Assembly (NCBI RefSeq): GCF_028389875.1
Contig: NC_084669.1
Coordinates: 34,200,731 to 34,264,730 of the forward strand
Origin: Rhea pennata
Taxonomy: Eukaryota; Chordata; Aves; Rheiformes; Rheidae
Direction of reading: 5' to 3'
Length of the DNA stretch: 64,000 nt
Of this stretch, positions 48,856 through 61,600 are shown in pieces (the first letter of the stretch is position 1; the number at the start of each line of letters is the position of its first letter). Below the pieces are notes generated by a model, which saw only the letters and a list, made by a program, of their open reading frames with translations, had not been told where the DNA came from and searched no databases. Position numbers and translations under genes: made by a program.

Positions 48856-48861
48856 AATAAA
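48856..48861 (+). terminator. REEP3: AATAAA, candidate distal poly(A) signal of REEP3
   Basis: Canonical hexamer in CTTTAATAAATGCTGC. T-rich and GT-containing sequence follows within about 60 bases. It is the last such hexamer before the next promoter island, so it is taken as the probable gene end. Confidence 0.5.
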
Positions 48862-48880
48862 TGCTGCTTTGAGCAGAATG

Positions 48881-50860
48881 CAGTGGCTATTTTATCTGAT
48901 TTATGACTTACAAACTAGTTAGTCCCTGTAATTTGTATTTTATTATGACTCCTGCACAGAAATAGTCTATGAGAATTTTGAAAATTGTTTGAAGAATGAC
49001 TAAACTGTCTTTGGGGTTTTGTCATGGAATCTGATGTTGGTTTACACTGGTTTACACCTAAATGTACCCTGCTAAAGGTAACTTAAATGCAGGAGTAGCT
49101 TGACGTGTTTTGATTAGATGTTTTGCAGATAGTAGAGTCAAAGCAGAATGCTTAATCCCCCCAAAGAACAAAGGTTCTTGGGGAATCCTTTGAATTCTGA
49201 TTTTTTTGTTTTTCTCAGGTAAGCCAGAGAATGGTAGTAAAGGGTAAACTCAGGCCTGTCTTTCAAATCTCAAAGTGTGCTATTATGAAAGCTGAAACAA
49301 AGGCTAACCTAGTTTTCCATGCCTTTTTTGCTAGGCTTCACCTGCTATTTAGAGCTGCCTGTATCCTGTTCACTGTGACAATATTATCCTAGAGATGCGG
49401 ACTATTGCAATGACTCAATTCTTTAATGTCAGAACACTTCATAAAATACAAAAATACCACCTACTAAAGAAATTGCGGATGTCAGAAAATGCTGCTTTTT
49501 TTTTCCTTTGTTCTACTAATCTTTAGCATGTAGCAGGCACACACATGAATATGGGCTGAAAGCTGCCTGTTTTTCATGTTAAAACCTGCTCAGGGAATGA
49601 TTACGTGGTGATTTGGAAACAGTGCTATATATATGTTCTAGGCTAAAATGCTCCAGGTGAAGCAGATACAGTCTTGGTAAGAGGTGTTTGGGGCTTTTTT
49701 TGAACTTAAGTACTGTTTAGTTTCTACCTGAAGTTAGGAAACCAGATCATTGAGAGGGACCCTAATAGGTCTTATAAAATTGGTAGGTTTTCAAAATTGT
49801 TTTCATGCTTTCTGTAGATATATTCAGGAAGAAAATGGGAGCCTGTCGTGCTTGAAAGTCTGCCTGTCTTTGAAGGTTTGACAACAGACTGCCATATCGG
49901 AACTAGAGTAGGAGTGATGAAAGCTGCTGGAGAGAGACTATTAGGACTTCACATAAAACTGAGAATTTCACTGTTGTCTGCTAATCTACAGTGATTACAT
50001 GTATGAGGAAACAAGGATCACTTAAAGTCCCTGTTAGCCATGTTGTCACCGTTTCCAGGTAAGCAGCACTTTGAGCCTCGCTTATTTTTTTTCCTGGGCA
50101 ACAATACCTGCCATGTCTTATGGTGCCGTTTCTCAGTGAACTGCAGCATCCTAGTTTTATCTTCCCACTAATTTTAGTTCTCCTGGATGAGAATTTTAAA
50201 AGGAACTCATTCTGGGTTATCTCAAGGGAAACAATTTGTTTTAATAGCTAACTGAGAAATACTTGTGCAAGTTTAAAATACAACCCCCCCCCCAACAGAC
50301 TTGTAAAGCTAGTGCAATGTGCAAAAGCTAGCTGCATTTTCAAACTGTGTTCCTGTATACCTCTGTTTTTCTTGGTGGCTTACATGTGTATTGGAGGAAT
50401 TCAGCACAGTAAGGCAGCCATTTACCTTGCTTTTGTCAGACTCCTTCACCACAAGGTCTGCTTGAGAAGAACTAATGTCACTGTTTTTCATGCCAGAATT
50501 GTCAGCTTAACCAGTTTCCCCCGTCCACTGGATACAGACTTCTTAGGTGCTGCTCTTTGCAGATTGGATGAAAAGTCACAGGGTGAACAGAGCAATTTTG
50601 GTAGTTTTTATTTGGTTTCTTTTATCAAATGAACAGGCTGAACTGGCTTGTTTTGCAGGTGCCCAGTTACTAGCTCAGACCAGAGAGGAGGCCTGGGGAG
50701 AGGGCTGCAGAGCGTAATTGCCTGTTGGTAGCGGCCTGCAATTACCTAGACTAGATTAAATCCTGACGGAAGAGTCCTGCTCTCACAAAGTCGGTCATTC
50801 AGGGAGAGCTGCTCCTACTTCAAGCTTAGCAGTTAGCGTTCGAGCTATTTTATTTTGTTG
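48881..50860. other. Intergenic gap between REEP3 and the SLC22 gene
   Basis: About 2 kb of ordinary AT-rich DNA. An open frame of 106 codons at 50312-50632 ends just before the CpG island and is not recognisable. I see no further feature. Confidence 0.6.
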
Positions 50861-50864
50861 TTCT

Positions 50865-51770
50865 GAAGTGCCTCCTTCGGCCGTGCGCGGCGTGGGCCCC
50901 CCTGCCGGCTGCCTCCCGCGCGGCGCGCCGCAGTTGCTCCGTGTGACCCGCCCGCTCCCCTCGCGGGCGCGCTCTCCGCGCGGCGCCCGGGCTCTGCCCA
51001 CCGGCCGGGCGCCGCGGCGGGAAGCGGCCGGGCCGGGGGCGGGGGCGGGACCGCCGGGGGAGGCGCCGGGCGGCGCGGCGGGGCCATGGCCCTGGAGCTG
51101 GAGGAGGCCTTCGGGGCGGCGGGGGAGTTCGGCGGCGGCCAGCGGCGCCTCACCGCCTTCCTGGTGCTGCTGCAGGTGAGGGGCCGCGCGCCGGCGCCGC
51201 GCAACGGCCCTAACGGCCGTAACGGCCCGCCGCGCGCCCGCGAGGCCTCGGGCCGCCGCCGCGGTGCCGCCCCGAGCTGCTCCCTCCGCGGGGCTGCGGC
51301 TCGGCCCCCCCCCCTCTTCCCTGGCCGGCCTTCGGGGGGCCCCGCCGCGGCGGGAGCCCCGGCTGCCCCCGAGCGGTGCCGGGGCGGCCGCCGCCGGCCC
51401 CTCCGGCAGCCCCGCGGCCTGCGGCGCTTCCCCCCCGCCCTCACCGACTTCGCACCCTCGATCGGTTCGCGCGTGGTGGAGCAGCCGTCTCGTTCCTCTT
51501 CAAGGAGGTCTTCAAACCTCCTCCTGGCCAAACTCGCACTGACTTCACGGGAGTTGCGACCTGTCTGTTTTCCTCGATTTTGAACACGCTGCACTTGCTG
51601 AGGGCTGCCTTTCCGGCGTCTGTCGAGCGGGAGGAAACGGCACCTAGCCGTGCCGACGGCGCCCGCTGTCTGCGCTCTCCCGCGAGCGGCGGCACGCGGG
51701 GTGCCGTCCCGAGCTGCTGCTGTCCGCACCCCTGTGCGCAGACACTTGCGTCTGGGCGCTCTCGCAGTTT
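50865..51770 (+). promoter_or_regulatory. CpG-island promoter of the SLC22A15-like gene
   Basis: Strongly GC- and CpG-rich DNA around coding exon 1, with no TATA or CCAAT box near the start. A GC-box and G-quadruplex-forming run (GGG, GGGGG, GGGGG, GGG at 51030-51049) lies 37-56 bases before the start codon. Just inside intron 1 there are three 9-base AACGGCC.. units (51203-51229). Long open frames on both strands here (up to 294 codons on the minus strand) are products of GC-rich composition. Confidence 0.8.
51086..51175 (+). CDS. SLC22A15-like coding exon 1
   Basis: Encodes 30 residues, [20 protein letters not shown] then [10 protein letters not shown]. It ends in phase 0 before donor GTGAGG. 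The end of the exon begins TM1. Confidence 0.88.
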
Positions 51771-52642
51771 CTTCGTAACAGGCTTCATCGCGTTAGTACA
51801 GTTCTGCGTTTTTTGAATTAAAATATTATTTTAGGGAGGAGTTTCTTTTTTAAAGGCTTCCTCCTGCAAGAACGTTCAAGGTAAGCACAGTATAACGCAG
51901 TACTAAAATATAGTTAAATAAAAAATATACTAAGTATAATGTAGCAAACTCTCAGTTTGGAACTGGGAAAAGGGCTGCAAAATGAAACTTTCACTGAAAG
52001 TCTACCAGTAACTTTGGAGAAGAGGCTGTTGCTGCTGAGTACCTTGATAGTTCACATCTGTTGGTTTAAACACATTAAGTTGGTTGTACTCAGTCTGTGT
52101 GGTGCTGCATAAAGGGAAATTGTTTTTCATTAGCTTAATGAAATATTTAGAGCATGCTGTTAAACAAGGGTGAGCCCCTCTAGGGATTGTTTACAGTAAT
52201 GATTTTGTCTTATTTTAAGGTATATGTGGCTTGTCAGTCAATGCTTATAGTGCTTGTGGGAGCTGCGCCTGAGTATCATATTGACCAAGAAGAAATTCCA
52301 ATTAGCAGAGCTGAGCTTGCTAAACACATCCATTTTGCAAATAACTTCACATCTATAGTAACCGAGGCAAGTATTTCTATTGTGCCTAATCATTTCTTCT
52401 CTACTTGGAGATTTATGCAGTCAGTACAGGACTCTTGTGAAAGTTGAATAGGATTTAGTTCAGAGTTTTTCTTACACTATTAAAAAATATTGGAACCCCC
52501 CTCCATCTGCTTCTCTTTCTTTTTAATCTAAAAGTATAAAATTATTAATTTAGTTTTCCTAACTAAACTTTTCCTAGTATAAGTGCAGTACTTAAGACTT
52601 AACAATACTAAATTATTTTATTTATGTTGGTAGCTTTGCTTT

Positions 52643-52695
<53 letters not shown>

Positions 52696-55600
52696 CCATG
52701 TTCGGATGTTTTTGAAAGTTATTGCTAATGAGAATGATGTGCAGTGTATCATTTAACTACAGTTCAATTCTGGAACCTAGCATGGGTTCTTCCTAATATC
52801 TGCTCTTTATCAAGAAAAATATTGGTTTGTCATGTCTAAGCAATTTGTGCTGTGCACTTAATCTTTGCCGTGAGTTGCATCATGCTCTCAAAGAAGATGC
52901 ATCTTAGAGTATAACTATTACAAAAGTTAAAAATACCCAGACTTGGTGCACGAATTTGTATGTGGTGAGAGTAGGAGATGGAACAGACTGAAATTTGTTG
53001 AGTGAGACAGAAGCTTGACCTTTAATCTTTAGGTCTTAGGAGTTTCGTGTGAAAAGTTGGATTTGCTTTTTGTTAGTCCCTGGGATATAAGCACTCAGGC
53101 GAGAGCAAGTGATCTAAGCATCTTTGCCAGTGCCAGGAAAAAAATACATGTGGGTGGCTTGACTTTTAGTATAAACTATCAGACTTCTGATTGTTTTATT
53201 GGAGCAGATGTTCAGTAAATTTGCTGAGAAAGGTTAGCATTTAGCATGGCCTGTGCCAAATTTTGCTTTCTTCTGCTTATTCCAAATGTAACTGTGCGAT
53301 GTTTGTCTTGGAAAAATGTAATGACTACACATGAGAAGGAATGATGCAATATTGGATCAGATCCTCTGTTCTCTATTTTTAAGTAAAGAAGCAATTGTCC
53401 TTCTTTAAAAACTGTTGTAATTTTTAAGATTTTCATTAAAATAAATTATATTTTCCTGTTCATTTTGATAACTATATTTTTTTCTTTTTTTGATTACATT
53501 GCTACTTTACTTTTTCCATGCAATCTTTAAATGCTGGTCAGTGTAGGGTGTTTTTTTCTGGGTAGTAACTAAATTTCAAAATATTCAATGGATTTAACAA
53601 ACTGAAAGGATGTTCTTTGGGGGATAACTTGTTAACAAAGCATTACCAGTTTTGCTATAGCTGATTTTGACATATTTAGCAAGTTCCTTGTATGCTAATA
53701 ATGTAGACGTGTTCTGTGGAATACAGATATATTTTTGCATAGGTTGTACTAGACTTCTTAAAAGAGTATCTTCCATTGAGGCATCAAAAAGCATAAGTAA
53801 CATTTCTCAAACAGTCTTTTGTTTTTTTCTTTGCTGAGAGAAAAGGTGCTTTTTCTAAAGCTTGTTTATTTTATTGATGGTGTGGAGTTTAAACAGTACA
53901 TATTTTCAGTTCTTTTCTGGCTTGTGGCCAGTGTTCTGTTCTGGAGCTCAGCAAAACTTCAGAGTAGCTGTTCAGTTCTGATTCAAGAAGAAATAATCAC
54001 TGTAATCTGTTTCGGCCTAACTAAGATTTTATAAAAACAGTTCAGGCTCAGTTCCTGGCAAACAATTGTTAAAATTGCTTTTTGGATTGGCATCAGTTCA
54101 GTCCCCTGCTTTACATTACAGGGGGATGATGCTTGGGAAGGGGAGATTAAGAAAATGACCTGATTTTGGTATAAAAGTGGTCCTTTAATGTTGAGGGTGT
54201 TTTAAACCACATGTGGCACCATAAGGTCATTTTCTCCCTTATATCAACCTGAAACATCCCTTAGACAAGAACTAAAGGAACTGTGGGTCTGTAATTTGTA
54301 TGGTGGGGAAGGCTAGAGTGGAGAAGGAGGACTTAAGCCAGCAGCACTCTGCCTTAGAGAACACATACTGTGATATTCTTATACTAGCTGGAGGATGAGG
54401 ATTCATGGCCAGGAATATTTCATTTTTGGAGTCCATTCAGAAAGTAAGTTTTGGGAGCTGTATCATTATCCACTGTAATAGACTGGAATCTATTGCCCTG
54501 TGGGAATATAGTAGGAAACAGCTGCAAAGGCTGCTGTGCAGGAACTTACCTTTACAAAGTATCTAAAAGTCCTCCAAAATTTGGAAGTATTGTAAATAGA
54601 TACATCTGACTAGAAGAGGCAACCTTCAAATGCCTTGACACTTCATTCTGCCTCCGAAGTCTGCTGTCTTGCACGTGTTCAACTTTCACAGTTTTTTCTT
54701 TATGCATGAGTAGATCCCTTCCAACTCTGGATCATTTTGATATTATGATTATATGGGGTAATGGATGTATAGGGCAATGTCTTATCTGTACCTTGCCAAT
54801 ATGCAAGTCCAAATAGATTGAGTAAAAGTGTATGAGTCTCAAGACTGCTGTAACAAAGTTTTAGTAAATTTCTGGTGTTCTTTGGGGATCTCTATTAATT
54901 CAAGGCTAACACTTGAGGGCTAAGCCCTACTCTTGTACAGTATTTTGATCATGTGCCTTTTCCCTGGAGTTACCCTTTCACTTTATTAAAAGAATAAATA
55001 AATGGAATTAGGCTCCTTCTGCCTTTCCATTTTCCCCGAAGAACATACTATTAATGTCATTTAAAAAGTCAGCATGTTGTCTTGGTGTGAACGTTGATCC
55101 ATTTTTTTTTTCCCAGCATATTTTCAACAATTATTAAATGTTTGGGTAAAGCTTTATTAAATTTAATTCTTAGCTTGGAAAATCACTTGGGTAAGACTTT
55201 CTGATCAGTACTCTTTTCACCTAAAAACATCATCAGTGTGTGTAATCTCAACAGTATACTTCTGTGAGTGTTGATTCTCACTGTAGCGGGGGACTGGACA
55301 AGTTTTCTGCATGCCTTGCTCCATCATCGATGAAGAGTTAATAGAAATTAGCAAAATAAAGCACAATCACTACTGCAGCACTTAAAGCATTAATGATGAA
55401 CAACTATGTTGTGGGACCATGTTTCTGTCACCCCAGGTGCCCTTTCTTGATTGTGCATATGTTCAAATTTTGAAGATAAGCCAGAGGGCATTACAGAAAG
55501 CAGTCCTACAGAAGGCTGGCTTTTAAGAACTCTGAGAACTGTTCACTGACACTTGTATTGTTTTTTTGCATATGAATTTATAACCAAGCAAAAATAAACT

Positions 55601-58600
55601 TGGTATTAATAGTTTTTTTTTTTTAAACAGTGGTACCTAATTGAACAAGAAGCGTATAAAGTGAGTCTTGCATCTTCTCTGTTTTTTGCTGGATTGCTTA
55701 TTGGAAATATCATATTTGGCCCTTTGTCGGATAAGCTGGGCAGGAAACCAGTTTATATATCAGGTAAGACTGTTAAAAATGTTTTTCTAAGTCTTCTATT
55801 TGGATAGTATATCAGTTTCCACTTGACAAAGCAGGGGCCTTGGTGAATTTGACTTAGTTTTTCCCATTTCAGAAATGTTTATTATAAGTTTTAGGATGTG
55901 AACAATACTAACATGTTTGAAATCTCTCATACAAAGGAAGATTGAAAAAATACATTTTCTTTATGTAAAATGTGTTTAGTCTGGGATCATAAACTTGCAA
56001 TAAGCAAAAATGTTTCTGTGCCCAGAACAATGTTTTTCTTGTTTGTCAATGTTTTTCTAAGTTTAAAATGATGTTTTATAGTCTCCTTTTATTTAGAAGG
56101 ATAAAGCACTACACATTCTTAAAAACTGATAGTGGTGATGATACCTGATGCATTTTGTTGTTGAGATTATTTTAATAGGAGCTCATTTTTTTCAATTCTA
56201 AAGGATGCATTTTGTACAATTAGAAAGTATAGTTGGGCATGAAGAGCCCTCTTTGGTTGTGTAAGCAACTCCTGTGAGTGTAGATGTCATCTTCTGTGTT
56301 CCTATTCAGTTTTTGCTACCTGTAAATTGTAAATAATGATGCTTTACCTGTCCTTAAACTGTGTGACTCACTGACATGCTAAAGTTCTTCCTGATCCTCT
56401 AGAAGTTTTCTTCAGTATGTGAGAAACTGGCCCTGCTATGATTAGACTATTTGGATGGCAAACCTCTAATGCTGTTTGTCCAAGCTAAAATAGATTCTTC
56501 AGATAGGTGCTGCTAATGGTTTAATTAGTACTAATGATCTGTATAAGTATTTCACTAAGTGAAACAACACTAAAATTGTTGTGTAGTGTTTTATCCTTGT
56601 GATCATTGGAATGTCAATGAAAAATAACCTGGTTTTGATATAACTATACCTAAAAATGTGAACACAATGCTATATTTGACTGGATCTGTGTCACCCTACT
56701 GTATTTCCCTCCCCTCCCCCCAATAATTTTTTTCCTTAGGAACATCATTTACCTAAACTCCTGAGTGAGTAACTCATATTTTGGTGATTTATTTCCCAGA
56801 TATGTTTGCAACTAAATAGTCTTTATTTAGTTGTCTCAGGGAAATTTTCTCTGGGATTGCAGACCTCAAGTTGGATATGGTTGTAACTTTCATATTACTT
56901 GAATTTAGAAAACCAAATGTGAGATGCTAGAGTACTATAGAATAATCACTAGAGCAAATAATTTACTGTGCTCCCTGCCTGTCTTCTGTGTTCAAACTGC
57001 ATAGAATAAGTACTAATCATGTCTTGTTCTCTCTCTACAGGTCTATTTTTTGATGTCATTTTTGGGTATGTCACAGCATTAGCTCCAAATTATGACACGT
57101 TTGCAGTGTCGCGTTTTTTTGTTGGAATTGTGAATGGTGGAATGGCTCTTGTGTCTTTTGTCCTAACACAAGAATATGTAGGAAAATCATTTTGGTCATT
57201 TACAGGTGGGAATATTTAACCATTATTACTGTGCAAGCTATTGTTCTTATACCTTACTTTTTTAATTCCTGTGTTTGTAGCAGATAAATTGAGTTTGTAG
57301 CATGAGTCAAATAGATATGGTGTTGTTTCATCCAGGTTCTAATTTTTGTGGGAACATTGCCTGAACATGGAAGACAGGATTGAGTTTGATAAATAGTGAA
57401 TCTCTGAGGTCTTTAAATTAGCACAGTGATTCCTAAATTTCCCAATTTGTGGTCTGTGTTTCATTTAAGCTCTTCCAGCAGATCCTGGCAGCTTCTGAAT
57501 GATGCAGTAACCATTTTGTGATTTTTTTTTTTGTATGGTATCTTGGGAAAATATTCTTTAAAATAGTTTTTGAAATTTCCCTGCACCACAAAATGATTTA
57601 GTGCCTGCACAGTGTTTTTTCTTTTTTGCTGTTGGAAGGGCTGACCTTCCAGTATTTTTAAAGGTTCTTTCCAGTATGCCACTGCCAAGACTTAAAATAA
57701 ATTTAACTATTACTTGTAATACTGTTGTAAAATTAGAGTAACTCAGACTGTATTGCTTTTTTGGCTGGCACGATACAGGGAAAAACTTGCTCCAAATGCT
57801 GATTTGTTGTGGCTGTGAGCTTCTCTTTCTCTCATTTCTTCTGTTATCTTTTTTTACTTTTCTTATTTATTTTCTGAACTCCTGGGAATATATGAGGAGG
57901 TTGTGGTTTGGTTATAGTTTTCCACTTCAGTTTTATTTTTCAAATACTGAGTTTTCTTTTTCTCCTGAGTTCACTTGTTTGACTCACGTCACCTCTCTCT
58001 CCTGCCCCTCCTTCCCCCTCACCCTTGTTGTCTATCTCGGCTCTCCCCAGCCTTCTTCCTTGCAGGGCCAGCCTCCTGATGGACTGAAGACAGACTGTTT
58101 CCTGCAGCTTGTCCTTTTAGGTGCTTTGTTTTAGTTCTTCCCAGCAGTTGATAAAGAGGTGCTGAACAACTGGTCAGTGGCTGAAAGGAGGAGGAAGCTA
58201 CTGAATACTGCTCAGCAGTGTTAACGAAGTTCTCCTATGCGCTGACTGTGAGCTAGGCTTTATGTGCAATAGCTGAGAATTTCTGGGTTAGTACTAGATC
58301 TGCTCTAATAGTCTGCAGAGTTCACTGCTAGGCTTTTGGAATTGAATTTGACTCCATATTTTTAACATTTTTATTTATACTTGGTCATCAGAAATTTACT
58401 GTAACATCTCTGGTTTGCAGCTGTTTTTCATACCTAATTCAGTCCTTGTATTTTTATAGCTCACTTCCAACTTTTGTTCCAGCCTTCCATCTCTATTCAA
58501 CATTACCTTAATAGAGACCTAAATGTATCACATCATTCCCCTTCCTGTCCCCAGATCTGCTTTGGTCTGTAGGTTCCCATTCCTTTCTTGCTTTTGCCTA

Positions 58601-61600
58601 TGTACCAGCCTTCCTTTTTAAAGGTGGGGGGAAGGAGGAGGGAGAGCTAATATACAAAGGCATTCCCCATGAAGGCTGCATGGTTTACTTAGGCCAACTG
58701 GTTGACAAATGCCATAAAGGCACTGTGAAGTTTTTATTGCTACTGTATTTAGGTAAATCACAGGCTAGGAGTTGAAGACTTCTATTCATGAGTTCTTGCT
58801 ATTGGTTACTGGAGTCACCTTTTTGGTTTTGTGTTTTCAGGTTCGCTAACTAATTTGACATTTGCAGTTGGTATTGCTGTTTACGCACTGCTGGGTTACT
58901 GTGTAAGAGAATGGCGCTACCTTGCCTTGATATCAAATACTCCAGGAGTCATCTTCTTTCTTCTTTCTTTGTAAGTGACTCATCTTTATTATACTGATAA
59001 AGAACGACTATGCACTGATTTAATAGTTACTTTTTTTCCTGTCATCATACAAAAAGATTGTGTAAGCAAGAGTGACTTTTCTATATGCTTTATGAACCAA
59101 GCAAGAGAGAGTTGATTCTAAGTGAAGCATAAGGCCAGGATTACCCAGTAGAAAAGCTTGTGTTTCTGCATGCTGTTACAGTTGTGGCCGGTGTTGCAAA
59201 GAGCAGCTGGGTGCCAGCTGTCTAATAACACAAGCCTGCTTGGGGAAGGGAAGGCCTGCCAGAGGCCGTGAGCTAGAGCATTAGCCAGGAACACTGCCTT
59301 CTGCCAAAGAAAGGTTTCAGCACTTGAGAAGTTTTAGAAGTGCTCCTAGAGGTTTTTGTAGAGTTACTTTTCACAAGACAAATGAATGTAATAAGAAATA
59401 AATGAAAACACTTGGGGTTGCCTTTCTAGCTGTTTAAGTGCTCCTGTCTGTTTCTATGCCTGTTGTTTTTGATGTTCCTATTTAGAATTCCTAAATAGAC
59501 ATTACCATAAAAATGGTTATGAAATACAGCAATATTTAATGAATTGAAAAGGCTAGTTGTTGTCTGACATATTTTGTAACAACATATTTTCTTGAATATA
59601 TCAAGTAATACACCTTGTACTTATCAGAGCTGTAAGTGGAAATGCACAGAGCTATCAGTATAGTAGGTTGTGTTCACGATAAAACAAAAGAATGTCTAGC
59701 ATATCATATAGTCAGGAAAAAAGCTTTTCTAATAGTTGCATATATATACCTAGGGGTGTGTGTATACCCCCCCCCAACACACACATATCCGTGTATATAT
59801 ATTTAGAACGACCTGCTCTTGAGATGTGTTCTGTTAAAATAATATACAAAACATTCTTCTTATAGTCAGCCAAGCCTTTGATCTGGGAAAGTAAATTCTG
59901 CATAATTTTTTTTCCACTGTGCTGTTGTGTTTGTGATAGAATTACTCCCTAATATATCTATAAGAATTAGGATCCTTCGAAATAACCCAAGTACAGTTTG
60001 GTTGTTGGGTGTATATCTGAACAATCTGTTTGGAGTATTAGAGGAAATAAAAACAAGGTTCAGTTAAACCTACTACATTCTTTGTTTTGTTGCTCATATG
60101 AAATAGCACACCCTACAACTTCATGGAGGGTGAAAATGGAGTCACAGACTGCAGTTATGGTGAGTAAGGGTATTCTGATTATACTTAAGAGTAAGCGATT
60201 TGGAAGTTGTGCAGGTAGAGATCAGTTAGTACTGTAGCCTGGCAAATAATTCCACGATGAGGTTTTTTTTCTTTTTCTCTTCACCCAGGCTCTGAGCCCT
60301 ACCTTTAATGGAAAAGTTTGAAATAAACCTTCATGAAAACAAAGCTTTGTCCTGACTGTTAAGATAATTGGGATTTGAGATGCTCCCTGGGTAATGCTAG
60401 GTAGTGTTTCATCGGAAGTCAGTTCAGCAGAAGTCAAGGTTTAGATTTAAACTCCTCTCAACGTGAACGTGAGTGCTTTGTCAAGTGTCTCAAAATGATT
60501 TTATAACATTAGCAGTACATTATTATCGGTGTGTGAAATCTAATATGCAGAACAGTGCAAATAGAATATTTTTCTCAGGAATTTGTATTAATACTAATGT
60601 TGTTGTAAATTATTGTTTTGGAAAACAGGAAGATTGATTTAATGCATTGTTTATAGGAATCAGCTTTTCCTCATTGATTTTCTTTTCTTTTCTCATTAGT
60701 ATGCTCCCAGAATCACCCAGATGGCTCTATTCCCAAGGGAAAACTGCAGAAGCTGAACATGTGTTGCAATATATTGCTCTTGGTAATGGTAAAGAGCGAC
60801 TGAATCTAAAATTAAAACCAAGTGCAGGAAGTCTGAGAAAGGATGAATCGGCACCTGGTATCCTAAACTTAGTAAAACACCCAGTTCTTCGGTGGCGAAC
60901 TGTCATACTAATGTACATCTGGTATGTAGTAACAAGTTGCTGAGATGGCATGAATGAGTCAACTTGAGCAATGAATAAGATTTTCATCCTTTTCATTTAA
61001 AAGTGTTGCCCTTAAGCACAAAATTCTAAGTTTGTCAGTTAACAATAGCAGACGGTCATCTGAAATAGCATGTTGTAAAGTTGATGCTTCATTATTATTG
61101 CTGTTACATTTCTTGGTGTGTTACTTTAAGTATTGTCACCAGACTAATTTTTAGTAGTTGTTGAAGGAGTTTAAGTGACATGAAAAGCTGAAGGAGAAAT
61201 TGTGGAGATGTGTATTTGAGTGAATGTTAGGAAGAAAAAGACTATACTGATTAGCCAATGATGTGGATATAAAATAATAGTTAGTATGTATTATAATGTA
61301 TGCCTGAAAGCATATTACAGAGGTTCAGTGGAGGAAAACACTGGGCAAGATGCAATGCAAATGAGAAATTTATATTAGTTACTATTCTGGGAAAAAATCC
61401 ACCTAAGGTGGAGGAGGGAGTAATATAATATATTGTTAATATATGGCAAAACAGAGGGATCAACCCAGATTTGGGAAGGATGTAGAGCTGGTTGTTTTAG
61501 CCTAAGCTAGTCTGGGACACTTGTTGCTATTATCTGTTTCTGAAATAGCTCCTTTTCAAAATGGCAGGAAGCTTTGCCTTGCAAGTTCAGCATTACATTT

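Larger units (their letters stand above)
44302..48880 (+). other. REEP3: Probable REEP3 3' UTR (about 4.6 kb)
   Basis: AT-rich sequence after the stop codon, without coding signs. Candidate polyadenylation signals AATAAA occur at 46886-46891, 48371-48376, 48529-48534 and 48856-48861. The last is the best distal candidate. Two TGTATATA Pumilio-type motifs (45366-45373, 47683-47690) and a 10-bp-arm hairpin (44891-44912) lie within. The end is inferred, not proven. Confidence 0.55.
52373..55630 (+). other. SLC22A15-like intron 2 (remaining 3.3 kb)
   Basis: AT-rich intron ending TTTAAACAG. It holds the TC microsatellite at 52645-52687 and a possible CR1 scrap near 54705-54755. No coding evidence. 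Confidence 0.8.

Noticed and set aside
51086-51583. 165-codon plus-strand open frame from the SLC22 start codon
   Set aside because: Only its first 30 codons are coding. The rest is intron 1 read past the GTGAGG donor at 51176, as the downstream exons show.
50845-51729. 294-codon minus-strand open frame over the SLC22 CpG island
   Set aside because: Same composition effect, antisense to a well-supported exon; low-complexity Arg/Ala/Pro sequence.
53230-53262. Short similarity to the U6 snRNA centre (TTAGCATGGCC)
   Set aside because: Limited to about 12 bases; the 5' and 3' U6 segments are absent.
57787-58134. 115-codon hydrophobic open frame in SLC22 intron 4
   Set aside because: Hydrophobicity follows from T/C-rich DNA; it lies between two exons that join perfectly without it.
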